Assembly: GCA_944363645.1 (NCBI GenBank) | Contig: CALVUR010000002.1 | Span: forward strand, 168,728-232,727 | Length of the DNA: 64,000 bases | Origin: an uncultured Clostridia bacterium | GTDB lineage: Bacteria; Bacillota; Clostridia; Christensenellales; Borkfalkiaceae | Direction: 5' to 3' | In this document: positions 34,926-44,529 of the stretch, piece after piece | How positions within the stretch are numbered: position 1 is the stretch's first letter | Layout of the letters: each line of letters starts with the position of its first letter | The notes under the pieces: generated by a model | What the model saw: the letters and a program-made list of their open reading frames with translations, nothing else | The model's database searches: none | Told to the model about the DNA's origin: nothing | Program-made: the position numbers and the translations under genes

Positions 34926-36041
34926 ATGAAGTTTATACACATTTCTGACCTTCACATTGGCAAAAGGCTACATGAAACATCGCTGATTGAAGACCAAAAA
35001 GATATTTTACAAAAGATTTTAACGATCATCGACAGCGAAAAGCCGGACGGCGTAATCATTGCCGGCGACGTTTATGACAGGACTGTGCCAAGTGCCGAAG
35101 CGGTAAAACTGCTTGACGACTTTTTGGCAAGCCTTGTTACCAAAAAATTAAGCGTTTTTATAATCAGCGGAAACCATGACTCTGCCGAGCGCATTGCTTT
35201 CGGCTCTTCAATTATGAGCGCAGCAAAAATCTATCTATCGCCCGTTTATAATGGTGTTGTCACGCCAATTACCATGCGCGACGAGTATGGCGAAGTAAAT
35301 GTTTACATGCTTCCATTTATCAAGCCCATCCATGTAAAAATGCATTACCCGGATGTGAAAATTGAAAGTTACACCGACGCCGTAAGGGTGGCGATTGAGG
35401 GCATGAAAATGGACCAAAAAAAGCGCAACGTCCTTATATGTCATCAGTTTGTAACAGGTTCAGCCCGTACAGAGTCTGAAGAATCGGTCGGCGGACTTGA
35501 CAATGTTGATGCCGAAGTCTTTGACGGTATCGACTATGTTGCGCTTGGGCATCTACACAAGGCGCAGCACGCAAAACGCCCCCAAATAAGGTATTCTGGC
35601 ACGCCACTTAAATACTCTTTCGGCGAAGAAAACGACCAAAAATCTTTGACCATTATTAACCTGAAAGAAAAAGATGCCCCCGTTGAAATTACTCAAATTC
35701 CCCTTACGCCATTAAGGGAAATGCGCACCATTCGTGGCAACTATGAAGACCTTTTAAACGGCGAAAAAAGCGACGATTATGTAAGAATTATTTTGACCGA
35801 CGAAATGGACGTCCCTTACGCCATGAGCAATTTGCAGACCGTTTACAAAAACGCCCTTGAACTTCGCTATGACAACTCGAGGACACGCAATGTAAATACG
35901 CTTACTGCTTTGCAAGACGTGGAAGAAAAAAGTGTTTACGAACTTTTTGAGCAATTCTTTTTTGAGATGAACAACAAAGAACTTACCGAAACGCAAAAAA
36001 ACTATATCAAAAATATACTTGAAGAGGAGGGGATAGAATGA
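34926..36041 (+). CDS. sbcD: SbcD exonuclease subunit (Mre11 family)
   Basis: Nuclease subunit of the SbcCD complex, which opens hairpins and processes DNA ends. All phosphoesterase motifs are visible: HISDLHIGK (about 4-12), VIIAGDVYDRT (about 44-54), FIISGNHDSAERI (about 80-92), VLICHQFVTG (about 175-184) and VALGHLHKAQ (about 212-221), giving the two-metal site. The long frame begins upstream, but the ATG at 34926 after GGGGAATAG starts at the conserved MKFIHISDLH. The end overlaps sbcC by four bases. Confidence 0.95.
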   Translation: MKFIHISDLHIGKRLHETSLIEDQKDILQKILTIIDSEKPDGVIIAGDVYDRTVPSAEAVKLLDDFLASLVTKKLSVFIISGNHDSAERIAFGSSIMSAAKIYLSPVYNGVVTPITMRDEYGEVNVYMLPFIKPIHVKMHYPDVKIESYTDAVRVAIEGMKMDQKKRNVLICHQFVTGSARTESEESVGGLDNVDAEVFDGIDYVALGHLHKAQHAKRPQIRYSGTPLKYSFGEENDQKSLTIINLKEKDAPVEITQIPLTPLREMRTIRGNYEDLLNGEKSDDYVRIILTDEMDVPYAMSNLQTVYKNALELRYDNSRTRNVNTLTALQDVEEKSVYELFEQFFFEMNNKELTETQKNYIKNILEEEGIE

Positions 36042-38821
36042 GACCTATAAAGTTGACGATGTCTGCTTTTGGGCCGTACGCCGGCAAGCAAGTTTTGGAC
36101 TTTGATAGGCTGGGCGAAAGCGGTTTATACCTTATAAGCGGTAAAACGGGCGCAGGCAAAACATCCATTTTTGATGCCATTATGTTTGCCCTTTACGGCG
36201 GTGTAAGCGGTGATGTCCGTGGGTCTGATTCTACCTTAAGGTCAAAATACGCCAACGACGAAACGGAAACTTTTGTAGAACTTGAATTTGTTTGCCACGA
36301 CAATATTTATAAGGTGAAAAGAAACCCTTCGTACCTTCGCCCAAAGAAAAACGGCAAAGGCTTTACAAACCAGCCAAGAAAAGACGAACTTATTTTGCCG
36401 GACGGCACGATTATCGATAAAGAAAAAGAAGTAACCGCGAAAATTAGCGAAATTATCGGTGTAGGGAAAGACCAATTTTCTCATATCGCCATGATTGCGC
36501 AAGGCGAATTTAGAAAGGTTTTACTTGCCGACACAAATCAGCGCAAGGAAATTTTTAGTAAACTTTTTAAGACGGAAAAAATCGCCGACTTGCAGAAAAA
36601 AATTAAAGAAGATGCGCTTTTGGCAAGTAGCGAAACCAAAAAAATTGAAGACACATTAAAAACCTATTACAGGCAGGTACAGTTTAACGAAAATGTTGAC
36701 GACGAAACGATAAAATTGTTTTTAGAACCTGTGATTTCTATCGCAAAAATCGATGACGTCATCGGGGCAATGGACAAATTGATCGCAGACGATGGGATAT
36801 GTGTTGCTCATTTAGAAGAACAAATCAAAGGTTTAGAAGTCGAACTTAAAAACCTTGAAAAGGATATTGAAAAGGCTGAAAACAGCCAAAAAAGTTTAAA
36901 CGAGTTTAAGGAAAAATCAAGTTTAAAAAAATTAAACGAAGAAAAAATCCGTGAACTAAATTGCGAGATTGAGCGTTTAGAAAAAGATAAAGATCAAATT
37001 GAGCAAGACAAAAAAAGTAAGAACAATTTAGAAGACCAACTTGTTGAATATGATAGCCTTGAAACGTTATGTAAAGAAGTTTCAATTCTTGAAAACAAAG
37101 TCAACGAAAACGATAAAACATTAAAAGATATAACAGTTTTCATTGATGAAAATAACAAAATAATTCTAAGTGATAAGCAAAAAATCGAGCAATATTTAGA
37201 TATTAAACAAAGTTTGCTTTTAGAAGAAGCAAAGAGTAAACAACTTGAAGACGCTAAAGAGAAAATGCGCTTTCTTGCAAATGTATTACATGAGTACGAA
37301 GATATCCAAAACAATTTGAAAGTAAAGCATGAAGAGTTTTCTAAACTTGATAAAGAAAACAACGAGGCGTATAATGATTCCAAAGAAAAGAACCGTTTGT
37401 TTTTGCATGCGCAAGCGGGCATTATGGCACAAAATTTAGTAGACGGCAAGCCCTGTCCTGTGTGCGGTTCAACAACCCACCCAAAACTTGCGACCCTTGT
37501 TTGTGGGCAAATAACTGAAGACATGGTGCGCCGTGCCGAAGAAAAAGCAAAAATAGCCAAAGAAAAATTTGCCAAAAAAAGCGAAGAATGTGCAAAATTA
37601 AATGGTGAACTTTCTGGTAAAAAAAGCGACCTTGAAACAAGGTTTAAAGAGATTTTTGACGAAGAGTTTAGCGATTTAGACTTAGCAAAACAAAAAATAA
37701 AGGATAAGCATAAAAGTATATTGTTAGATATAAACGATTCAAAGGAAAAAATTGAACAGTATACTCAAAAAGCTAAAGAAAAAGAGCGGTTAGAAGAGCA
37801 AGTTGCGAAAAGGGAAAAAGAAGTCAATAAAAAGGGCGAAGAAAGTTCTCAATTAAAAATAGATATCGCAACGATTTTGGCGACAAAAGAGCAAAAAAGT
37901 GAGGCTATAAGCCGGTTAAATCAAAAACTTAAGTTTAAATCAAAGGCTTTGGCGCAAGAAGAAATTTATAAATTGCAACAAAAAATTACCAATTATGAGC
38001 GTAATTTACAAGCGGCAACTAAATTTTGTAACGCATTAAAAGAAGAAAATTCTCAAATTGATGGCGAACTTAAAGGGCTTAAAGCCCAATATGAAAGCGG
38101 TAAAGATATTGATTCACTAAGCCTTATGGGTAAAAAAGATTTGCTTACAAAGCAAAAAGACGAACTTACCAAACAAAAAGACGAAGTAACCCCAAGACTT
38201 AGAAACAACAAAGACCGCAAAAAGGAAATTAACGAAAAAAAGGCAGAATACGAAAAATTCTCAAAAAAATCGGCGTGGCTTAACGAAATCAATGCTACCG
38301 CAAACGGCAACATATCTGGTACAGAAAAAATGTCTTTTGAAATTTACGTTCAAATTGCCCATTTTGAACGCATTTTGGCAAAGGCGAACATTCGTTTACA
38401 AAAGATGACAAACGGTCAGTACGATTTGATAAGGCGCACCGAAAATATCGACAAGGGCAGTAAAAGCGGTTTGGATATAGATGTAAAAGATTATTATAAC
38501 GGCAGTATCCGTCCCGTCAACACCCTTTCCGGTGGGGAACAGTTTAAAGCGTCGCTTGCTTTGGCGCTCGGGCTATCGGACGAAGTCCAATCACGCTCTG
38601 GCGGGGTAAACATTGACACCATGTTTATCGATGAAGGCTTTGGCTCGTTAGACCAAGAATCTTTACAACTTGCAATCGCAACCTTAAACGATTTGGCTTG
38701 CGGTAATCGTTTGGTGGGCATTATCTCTCACGTAGAAGAATTAAAGTCCAAAATCGATAAGCAAATTATCGTTGAAAAAACTAAAGGTGGCGGTAGCCAT
38801 GTTCAAATTTTAGATTGCTAA
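36038..38821 (+). CDS. sbcC: SbcC SMC-like ATPase subunit (Rad50 family)
   Basis: Rad50-type ATPase forming the SbcCD nuclease with SbcD. Walker A GKTGAGKTSIFDA (about 35-47), a long coiled coil, the zinc-hook CPVC (Cys at about 473 and 476), a second coiled coil, the ABC signature TLSGGEQFKASLALALG (about 829-845) and Walker B MFIDEGFGSLD (about 863-873) occur in order. In the second coiled coil, EQKSEAISRLNQK (about 618-630) is encoded by a repeat A copy at 37899-37918. It overlaps sbcD by ATGA and is translationally coupled. Confidence 0.95.
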   Translation: MRPIKLTMSAFGPYAGKQVLDFDRLGESGLYLISGKTGAGKTSIFDAIMFALYGGVSGDVRGSDSTLRSKYANDETETFVELEFVCHDNIYKVKRNPSYLRPKKNGKGFTNQPRKDELILPDGTIIDKEKEVTAKISEIIGVGKDQFSHIAMIAQGEFRKVLLADTNQRKEIFSKLFKTEKIADLQKKIKEDALLASSETKKIEDTLKTYYRQVQFNENVDDETIKLFLEPVISIAKIDDVIGAMDKLIADDGICVAHLEEQIKGLEVELKNLEKDIEKAENSQKSLNEFKEKSSLKKLNEEKIRELNCEIERLEKDKDQIEQDKKSKNNLEDQLVEYDSLETLCKEVSILENKVNENDKTLKDITVFIDENNKIILSDKQKIEQYLDIKQSLLLEEAKSKQLEDAKEKMRFLANVLHEYEDIQNNLKVKHEEFSKLDKENNEAYNDSKEKNRLFLHAQAGIMAQNLVDGKPCPVCGSTTHPKLATLVCGQITEDMVRRAEEKAKIAKEKFAKKSEECAKLNGELSGKKSDLETRFKEIFDEEFSDLDLAKQKIKDKHKSILLDINDSKEKIEQYTQKAKEKERLEEQVAKREKEVNKKGEESSQLKIDIATILATKEQKSEAISRLNQKLKFKSKALAQEEIYKLQQKITNYERNLQAATKFCNALKEENSQIDGELKGLKAQYESGKDIDSLSLMGKKDLLTKQKDELTKQKDEVTPRLRNNKDRKKEINEKKAEYEKFSKKSAWLNEINATANGNISGTEKMSFEIYVQIAHFERILAKANIRLQKMTNGQYDLIRRTENIDKGSKSGLDIDVKDYYNGSIRPVNTLSGGEQFKASLALALGLSDEVQSRSGGVNIDTMFIDEGFGSLDQESLQLAIATLNDLACGNRLVGIISHVEELKSKIDKQIIVEKTKGGGSHVQILDC
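37899..37918 (+). repeat. Repeat A copy inside sbcC
   Basis: GTGAGGCTATAAGCCGGTTA, two mismatches from the consensus and preceded by AAAAAA as in intergenic copies. Read in frame as SEAISRL within the coiled coil, a place tolerant of insertions. Confidence 0.7.
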
Positions 38822-39188
38822 AATTTATCAAAAATATGCTTATGTGGCACTATGTTTTCAAAAAAAACGCCACAAAAACACAAAATTAAAAAGGGGAAGG
38901 CTTGTTTTTGCCTTCCTTTTTTTGCTTATTTAAAAACAGCAAACAAAACGCCAAAACAGGGCTTTATTTGATAGTAAATTTTTAAAATTTAACTAAAAAA
39001 CCATGTAATTATTTAGGTTAAAAACCTTTAAAGTGGAAAAATTAACAAAATCTTCACACAACTTTTTTTGCAACGCACTTTTAATTGTTGACAATGAAAT
39101 TTGTGTAATGTATTATAAAAATAAGGTAAATTTTTTGCTTAATTTTGGGCGAAAAAACAACTTATAAATTAAAGCCGTAAGTTAAAAA

Positions 39189-39205
39189 GTGGGGCTATAA
39201 GCCCG
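39189..39205 (+). repeat. Repeat A copy upstream of the HAD gene
   Basis: GTGGGGCTATAAGCCCG followed by AAAAC; only the 5' part of the consensus is kept. Confidence 0.8.
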
Positions 39206-39250
39206 AAAACGACATATTTTTTAAAAAATCAGTTAAATCAAAGGTGTATT

Positions 39251-39964
39251 ATGGCAAAGATAAAAACCGTTTTGTTTGATTTAGACGGCACACTTTTACC
39301 CATGGATCAAGATGTGTTTGTAAAGTCATATTTTGGACTTTTGGCAAAACTACTTGCACCGCATGGATACGAGCCTAAAAAACTTATAGATTCCATTTGG
39401 CAGGGCACAAAAGCAATGGTTACAAACAATGGCGAAATGTTAAACGCCGACCGCTTTTGGCAAGTCTTTGGCGAAATTTACGGTGAAAAGGGATTAAACG
39501 ACACGCCTCTTTTTGAAAAGTTTTATCGTGAAGACTTCCAAAAGGTAAAAGACGTCTGCGGTTTTAACGGTAAAGCCGGTGAAGTGGTTAAAAGGCTAAA
39601 AGATGCCGGTGTAAACCTTGTGCTTGCCACCAACCCCATCTTCCCAGAGATTGCAACTTTAAGCCGTATTGGTTGGGCTGGGCTTGACCCTAAAGATTTT
39701 TCATTTATCACCGTTTATGAAAACTCTTCATTTTGTAAGCCAAACAGAAAATATTATCAAGAGATAATTGAAAAACTTTCTTTAGATCCTTCCTCTTGTT
39801 TGATGGTTGGCAACGACATTGACGAAGACATGGTTTGTAAAGATTTAGGCATGCAAGTCTTTTTATTAACAGACTGTTTAATCAACAAACAAAACGTGGA
39901 TATAAGCGTTTATGAAAAGGGCGATTTTGACAAATTAAACGAGTATTTAGATACCGTTTTATAA
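39251..39964 (+). CDS. HAD-superfamily hydrolase
   Basis: A haloacid dehalogenase-type phosphatase. Motif I FDLDGTLLPMD (about 9-19) has both Asp residues, motif II is LATNPIF (Thr at about 125), the Lys of motif III is in CKPNRKYY (about 158), and motif IV is VGNDIDEDM (about 188-196). A helical cap domain lies between motifs I and II (about 25-95). The natural substrate cannot be deduced. AAAGGTG precedes the ATG. Confidence 0.9.
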   Translation: MAKIKTVLFDLDGTLLPMDQDVFVKSYFGLLAKLLAPHGYEPKKLIDSIWQGTKAMVTNNGEMLNADRFWQVFGEIYGEKGLNDTPLFEKFYREDFQKVKDVCGFNGKAGEVVKRLKDAGVNLVLATNPIFPEIATLSRIGWAGLDPKDFSFITVYENSSFCKPNRKYYQEIIEKLSLDPSSCLMVGNDIDEDMVCKDLGMQVFLLTDCLINKQNVDISVYEKGDFDKLNEYLDTVL

Positions 39965-39977
39965 AAAGAACAAACAA

Positions 39978-40016
39978 AAAAAGCGTTTACTAAAAACAAA
40001 AAGTAAACGCTTTTTT
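39978..40016 (+). terminator. Terminator after the HAD gene
   Basis: AAGCGTTTACT / AGTAAACGCTT with a run of T after it. Confidence 0.88.
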
Positions 40017-40034
40017 CTATTGTCAAAATTTTGT

Positions 40035-40071
40035 AAAAGTGGGGCTATAAGCCCGTTATCGCCACTTTTTC
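40035..40071. terminator. Terminator with repeat A copy at convergent gene ends
   Basis: Outer stem AAAAGTGG (40035-40042) / CCACTTTTT (40063-40071) encloses GGGCTATAAGCCCGTTAT (40042-40059). It lies between the convergent HAD and MATE genes and is symmetric enough to serve both. Confidence 0.88.
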
Positions 40072-40113
40072 GCCACTATTTAATAGTAAAACGGCGGAAA
40101 AATTTAGAAAAAA

Positions 40114-41493
40114 CTATTCGCTAAATTTAGGCGAGTCCTTTTCTAACTTTTTAAACATTTTAATAAGCACAAATAATGCTGCAAACGCCAAAATAAATTC
40201 GGCAACAAACTGCGCATAACTTAGCCCCACCAACGGGAAGATTTTATTTAAAACGATAAGTGCGGGTATTTCCAAAATTATCTTCCTTAAAATTGCAAAC
40301 ACAAGGGACTTACCGCCCATACCGCACGCTTGAAAGACTGCAACGCCCACAAAGTCAAAGCACAAAAATGGTAGACTTAAAGAATAGCCCCTTAAAAAGT
40401 CCCTACCAAACCCGATAACATCCGGGTCGTTTAAAAACAGTTTGGTAATCGGCGCTGAAAGGATAAACATCGCTAAACTTATTACTACAATGATAACAAG
40501 TGAAATGCAAACGGTAAATTTAAGTGTTGACTTCATGCGTTTTACATTACCGCTTGCAAAGTTATAACTAATAAGTGGCATAATGCCTTGCGACAGCCCG
40601 TTAGAAATGTACATTGGCACCATTGCAACCTTGTGTGCAATACCCATTGCGGCAGTAGCGTCAACATTACCAAAACTTGCGGTAAAGTTGTTTAAAATGG
40701 TCATGCCCGTAACGTTTAAAAGGTTCTGTATAGATGCTGGGATACCGACCACAAAAATGTCTTTTGCAATGTGTTTTTCAAAGCGGAATTTTTTAGGACT
40801 TATGCACACAAAAGTCTTGCCACGCTTAACGATTAAAAAGACCGCAAAGTAAAGACAAGCCACCACGTTAGCGATAAATGTGGCACATCCAGCCCCGGCC
40901 GCGCCCATGTTAAGCCCCCAAGGTAAAATAAAAATGGGGTCTAAAATAATGTTTAAGATACAGCCACTCATCGTGCCAATGCTTGCGTGAAGCGATGCGC
41001 CTTCCGCACGCACAAAGTAAGAAATTGTTACATTTAACACGGCAGGAAGGGTGCCTAAAGTCGTTGTCCAAAATAGATAGCCCGCTGTCGCATCCCACGT
41101 TGTTGCGTCAGCCCCTAAAAGGTTTAAAAGTGGCGTTTTTAAGACCGCGCACAAAAGCCCAAACAGTACGCCAAAAATAATCGTGCAGTAAAACCCAAAC
41201 GAACTTGCTTTATACACCGTTTCGTAATCTTTTACGCCCAGCGCACGGCTCATTTTGCTCGACGTTCCAACGCCAAAAAGGTTGGTGATTGCGTTAAACG
41301 CCAAAAGCACAGGGGCGGCTAAGGTTACACCGTTATTTTGTACCGAGTCATTCAAAAGCCCTACAAAAAAGGTGTCGGCAAGGTTGTATATAATCATTAC
41401 AAGTGAAGAAATAACGGTCGGTATACAAAGGGACGCCACCGCTTTGGGGATGGGCATTCGCTCAAATAAATCGACTTTGCTCGCTCTCGTCAT
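40114..41493 (-). CDS. MATE family efflux transporter
   Basis: A 459-residue multidrug and toxin extrusion protein with 12 hydrophobic segments in two homologous halves. The first half opens with PKAVASLCIPTVISSLVMIIYNLADTFFVG (about 17-46), the typical MATE TM1 with the D-T-F-F-(V/I)-G motif, and a matching LLNVTGMTILNNF-type element starts the second half. These exporters use sodium or proton gradients; the substrate is unknown. It is divergent from the ASCH gene. Confidence 0.92.
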   Translation of the reverse strand: MTRASKVDLFERMPIPKAVASLCIPTVISSLVMIIYNLADTFFVGLLNDSVQNNGVTLAAPVLLAFNAITNLFGVGTSSKMSRALGVKDYETVYKASSFGFYCTIIFGVLFGLLCAVLKTPLLNLLGADATTWDATAGYLFWTTTLGTLPAVLNVTISYFVRAEGASLHASIGTMSGCILNIILDPIFILPWGLNMGAAGAGCATFIANVVACLYFAVFLIVKRGKTFVCISPKKFRFEKHIAKDIFVVGIPASIQNLLNVTGMTILNNFTASFGNVDATAAMGIAHKVAMVPMYISNGLSQGIMPLISYNFASGNVKRMKSTLKFTVCISLVIIVVISLAMFILSAPITKLFLNDPDVIGFGRDFLRGYSLSLPFLCFDFVGVAVFQACGMGGKSLVFAILRKIILEIPALIVLNKIFPLVGLSYAQFVAEFILAFAALFVLIKMFKKLEKDSPKFSE

Positions 41494-41590
41494 AAAACCC
41501 TCAATAAAACTAAAAATTACAACTATAAATATAATAACACAATTTGAAAAAAATCAAAACAAATTAGCCGTAAATGGTAAAATTTTGATG

Positions 41591-41619
41591 TTGACAACCA
41601 AATTTATGGGTGATATAAT
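41591..41619 (+). promoter_or_regulatory. Promoter for the ASCH gene
   Basis: TTGACA, 17-base spacer, TATAAT (41614-41619): full consensus. Confidence 0.85.
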
Positions 41620-41655
41620 TTTTGTGTAATCAAATTCGTATTCAAGGGGTAAAAA

Positions 41656-41994
41656 ATGACGCATTTTATGAAACTTAACAAACAGCCTTTTATGCTTATT
41701 GACAGCGGTAAAAAAACTATAGAAGTCCGCCTATATGACCGAAAACGGGCAAAAATCAGCGTGGGCGACACCATTTTGTTTACCCAAATCAACACGGAAA
41801 ATATCATCGAAACAAAGGTTTTATCTATCAATAGATACGACAGTTTTTTAAGCCTATATAACGCCCAAAGCCACACAAAAATGGGTTATGAAAGTGAAAA
41901 TTCTGGCGATTATACAGATATGTACGAGTATTATAGTAAAGAAGACGAAAACCTTTACGGCGTTTTGGCAATCGAAATTAAAAAACTTTACTAA
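41656..41994 (+). CDS. ASCH/PUA-like domain protein
   Basis: A 112-residue ASCH-domain protein. The typical opening reads HFMKLNKQPFMLIDSGKKTIEVRLYDRKRAKISVGDTI (about 3-40), with the G-K-K-T-(I/V)-E-x-R-x-x-D pattern of the fold; VLAIEIKKLY ends it. ASCH domains are related to PUA and are thought to bind RNA or modified nucleotides. It is a single gene with a fully consensus promoter, so probably well expressed. Function not established. Confidence 0.85.
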   Translation: MTHFMKLNKQPFMLIDSGKKTIEVRLYDRKRAKISVGDTILFTQINTENIIETKVLSINRYDSFLSLYNAQSHTKMGYESENSGDYTDMYEYYSKEDENLYGVLAIEIKKLY

Positions 41995-41996
41995 AA

Positions 41997-42060
41997 GAGC
42001 GTAAAAAAGAGTATAAAAAGAGTGTAAACAAGAATATAAAAAGAGCGTAACAAGGGCGTG
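41997..42060 (+). repeat. Degenerate short tandem repeats
   Basis: Five units of an AGAGYGTAAAAA-like 13-16-bp word after the ASCH stop, then AC-rich sequence. Confidence 0.55.
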
Positions 42061-42112
42061 AAAAAGTACGCACTAAACCGCACTAAAAACAACAACTAAA
42101 AAAGGGTGAAAA

Positions 42113-42146
42113 AAGAAAAATAACGGGCTATAAGCCCGTTATTTCA
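42113..42146. terminator. Terminator made of an extended repeat A palindrome
   Basis: AAATAACGGGCT-ATA-AGCCCGTTATTT: here the inner palindrome extends to the outer arms, giving a 12-bp perfect hairpin. It closes the P-type ATPase gene. Confidence 0.9.
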
Positions 42147-42153
42147 ATTTTTA

Positions 42154-44067
42154 TTAGTATTTAGAGTTTACTCGCATAGCGTTCAATATTGCAAGCACGG
42201 CAACACCAACGTCGCCAAACACAGCAAGCCACATATTAGCAATACCGAAAGCGGACAAAATCAAAATACCAATTTTAATTGCAATAGAAAATACAATGTT
42301 TTGTCTTACAATCGCCATGGTCTTTTTGGCGATTTTTTTAGCGAGCGGAATACCTTTAAGGTTGTCTTGCATAAGCACAACGTCCGCTGCTTCAATCGCA
42401 GCATCGCTTCCCACACCGCCCATTGCAATGCCGATATCGGCACGCATTAAACTTGGTGCGTCGTTAATGCCGTCGCCAACAAAGCACAACACATCGCCAT
42501 CGCCCTTATTTGATAGGGCGTTTTCAAGTTCGTCCACCTTTTTTTGTGGAAGGAGCGAAGCCTTAAACCCTGTAAGGTTAAGTTCTTTTGCAACGCCAGA
42601 AGCAATCTTTTCGTTGTCGCCGGTTAGCATAAAGGTTTGCGCCTTAAGTCCTTCAAGTTCGCCAATTACTTCTTTTGCTTCAGGCTTTACCTGGTCAACG
42701 ATTACAAGCGAGCCAACAAATTCGCCGTTTTTGGCAACGCAAACTATTGTGCCAAGGCTATTTTGGGCGGTAAAATCAATGCCGTATTTTTCCATCAACT
42801 TTTCGTTACCGCACAAAATCTGCGTGTCAAGTTTGGTTGCAACAACGCCAAGCCCCGCTTCGTTTGTCAAGGTGAAACCTTCTTCAATTTCCTTGCCGTA
42901 CTCAGCAACGATAGAGCGTGCTATCGGGTGGTTAGAGTAATTTTCCGCAATGGAAGCAAGTTGCAAAATCTCTTCACGCTTGTTTTCTGGGTAAACGCTT
43001 GAAACTGCAAAGTTGCCCTTTGTCAGCGTGCCCGTTTTGTCAAAGTAAAAGATGTTTGCCTTGCTGAATTTTTCCAAGTAGTTAGAGCCCTTTACAAGTA
43101 TGCCGTAGCGTGATGATGCGCCAAGACCGGCGAAAAATGAAAGGGGAATGGAAATTACAAGTGCGCATGGGCATGATACAACTAAAAAACTTAACGCCCT
43201 ATAAATCCATGTCTGCCAGTCGCCCGTTATAAGCGATGGTATTACGGCAAGAAGCAAGGCTGTTACGCACACTGTCGGTGTGTAAATTTTGGAAAATTTA
43301 GTGATAAAGTTTTCCGAACGTGATTTTTGACTCGACGCGTTTTCCACAAGGTCCAAAATTTTTGATACGGTAGAATCGTAAAAGGCTTTTGTTACCTCAA
43401 TATATAATTGAGAAGTAATGTTTACCGCACCGCTTAAAATTTGGTCGTTTTCAAACACGTCTTTGGGCAATGATTCGCCCGTAAGTGCCTTTACGTCTAA
43501 AGTGGACTGACCTTTAATGATTACGCCGTCAAGCGGAACTTTTTCGCCCGGGTTTACAAGGATAATGTCGCCAACTTTTACTTGATCGGGGGAAACTATT
43601 GTTGGTTCGTTACCAGCAACAAGATTAGCGTAATCTGGGCGGATGTCCATCAAACTTGAGATAGATTTTCTCGATTTTCCCGTTGCGTACGCCTGGAAAA
43701 ATTCGCCCACTTGATAAAACAGCAATACTGCGCACGCCTCGTCAAAGCCTTCAATCGTAAGCCCCATTACCCCACGGTAAATTGCAAGCGCAAACGCACC
43801 CAGCGTTGCCACGCACATTAAAAAGTTTTCGTCAAAAACTTGACCGTGTAAAATGTTTCTTACCGCTTTAAAAATTACGTCATAACCAATTAAAACGTAA
43901 ATTCCAAGGTAAAGCGCAAATGGGAACAACCACGAAAATTTGCCATCTATTACCGTGGCTAAATTAAAAATTCGATCTAAAATAAAGACCACTAAAAACA
44001 ATGAAAGGGCAACAATAATTCTTATAAATCGCTTTTTAAGTTTTTTGCCCATTTTAAATTTTGCCAT
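42154..44067 (-). CDS. Heavy-metal P1B-type ATPase (Zn/Cd/Pb exporter-like)
   Basis: A 637-residue metal-translocating P-type ATPase with eight membrane helices. The ion site is SCPCALVISIPL (Cys-Pro-Cys at about 302-304), the phosphorylation motif is FDKTGTLTKG (Asp at about 342), the nucleotide-domain HP motif is SNHPIA (about 375-380), the ATP-binding GDGINDAPSL is near 535, and the TGE phosphatase motif is LTGESLPKD (about 192-200). There is no N-terminal HMA domain; that domain is encoded separately just upstream. Together with the ArsR repressor of the D-x-H/H-x2-E type, zinc or a related divalent ion is the likely substrate. Confidence 0.92.
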   Translation of the reverse strand: MAKFKMGKKLKKRFIRIIVALSLFLVVFILDRIFNLATVIDGKFSWLFPFALYLGIYVLIGYDVIFKAVRNILHGQVFDENFLMCVATLGAFALAIYRGVMGLTIEGFDEACAVLLFYQVGEFFQAYATGKSRKSISSLMDIRPDYANLVAGNEPTIVSPDQVKVGDIILVNPGEKVPLDGVIIKGQSTLDVKALTGESLPKDVFENDQILSGAVNITSQLYIEVTKAFYDSTVSKILDLVENASSQKSRSENFITKFSKIYTPTVCVTALLLAVIPSLITGDWQTWIYRALSFLVVSCPCALVISIPLSFFAGLGASSRYGILVKGSNYLEKFSKANIFYFDKTGTLTKGNFAVSSVYPENKREEILQLASIAENYSNHPIARSIVAEYGKEIEEGFTLTNEAGLGVVATKLDTQILCGNEKLMEKYGIDFTAQNSLGTIVCVAKNGEFVGSLVIVDQVKPEAKEVIGELEGLKAQTFMLTGDNEKIASGVAKELNLTGFKASLLPQKKVDELENALSNKGDGDVLCFVGDGINDAPSLMRADIGIAMGGVGSDAAIEAADVVLMQDNLKGIPLAKKIAKKTMAIVRQNIVFSIAIKIGILILSAFGIANMWLAVFGDVGVAVLAILNAMRVNSKY

Positions 44068-44163
44068 AATTTTTGCCTCACAAATTAAGTAAATTTTAAA
44101 TAGTAAATTATTTAAATTGTATATAGCAAAACCACAAAATAAAAAACCTAAAAAATCTCAAAA

Positions 44164-44185
44164 GTGGGGCTATAAGCCCGTTATT
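44164..44185 (+). repeat. Palindromic repeat A copy
   Basis: GTGGGGCTATAAGCCC then GTTATT, between the HMA gene end and the ATPase start. Read in the minus direction it could attenuate the ATPase gene relative to the HMA gene. Confidence 0.9.
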
Positions 44186-44225
44186 AAGGCATTTTTAAAT
44201 TTATTTTGTGGCGAAAAGTCGGTTT

Positions 44226-44444
44226 TTATAATAAAATTGTGCAGTCAGACTTAAATTTTTTTGCGGATTTAACAACCTTTTTCATTACGCTATCAAATTC
44301 ATTATCGTCAATTTCAATAACTAATTTTTGTGTCATAAAAGATACTGATGCAAATTTTACACCATCAATTTTTTTTATTGCATCTTCCATCTTTGCTGCA
44401 CAGTTTGCGCAATCTAAATCTTCCAAGTTAAAAGTCTTTCTCAT
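44226..44444 (-). CDS. Stand-alone HMA metal-binding protein
   Basis: A 72-residue heavy-metal-associated domain with the beta-alpha-beta-beta-alpha-beta pattern and the motif DLDCANCAAKMEDAI (Cys12, Cys15). It starts RKTFNLEDLDC and lies 158 bases upstream of the P-type ATPase that lacks such a domain, so it probably delivers metal to, or has split from, that pump. A CopZ-like role is possible, but the Asp-x-Cys-x-x-Cys form is common in Zn/Cd systems. Confidence 0.9.
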   Translation of the reverse strand: MRKTFNLEDLDCANCAAKMEDAIKKIDGVKFASVSFMTQKLVIEIDDNEFDSVMKKVVKSAKKFKSDCTILL

Positions 44445-44476
44445 AATTTACCTTCCATATTTTTATTATTGTTTTA

Positions 44477-44492
44477 TTGAACAATCGTTCAA
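44477..44492. promoter_or_regulatory. ArsR-type operator upstream of the HMA gene
   Basis: TTGAACAATCGTTCAA, a perfect 16-bp palindrome with the TGAAC/GTTCA arms typical of ArsR/SmtB operators. It is 33 bases before the HMA ATG, so the HMA-ATPase pair probably answers to the repressor next door. Confidence 0.8.
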
Positions 44493-44502
44493 CTAATTCA
44501 CA

Positions 44503-44526
44503 AAAAAACAGGAGATCCTGTTTTTT
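44503..44526 (-). terminator. Terminator after the ArsR gene
   Basis: AAAAAACAGGA-GA-TCCTGTTTTTT, a perfect stem that separates the repressor message from the operator-controlled HMA gene. Confidence 0.88.
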
Positions 44527-44529
44527 ATT

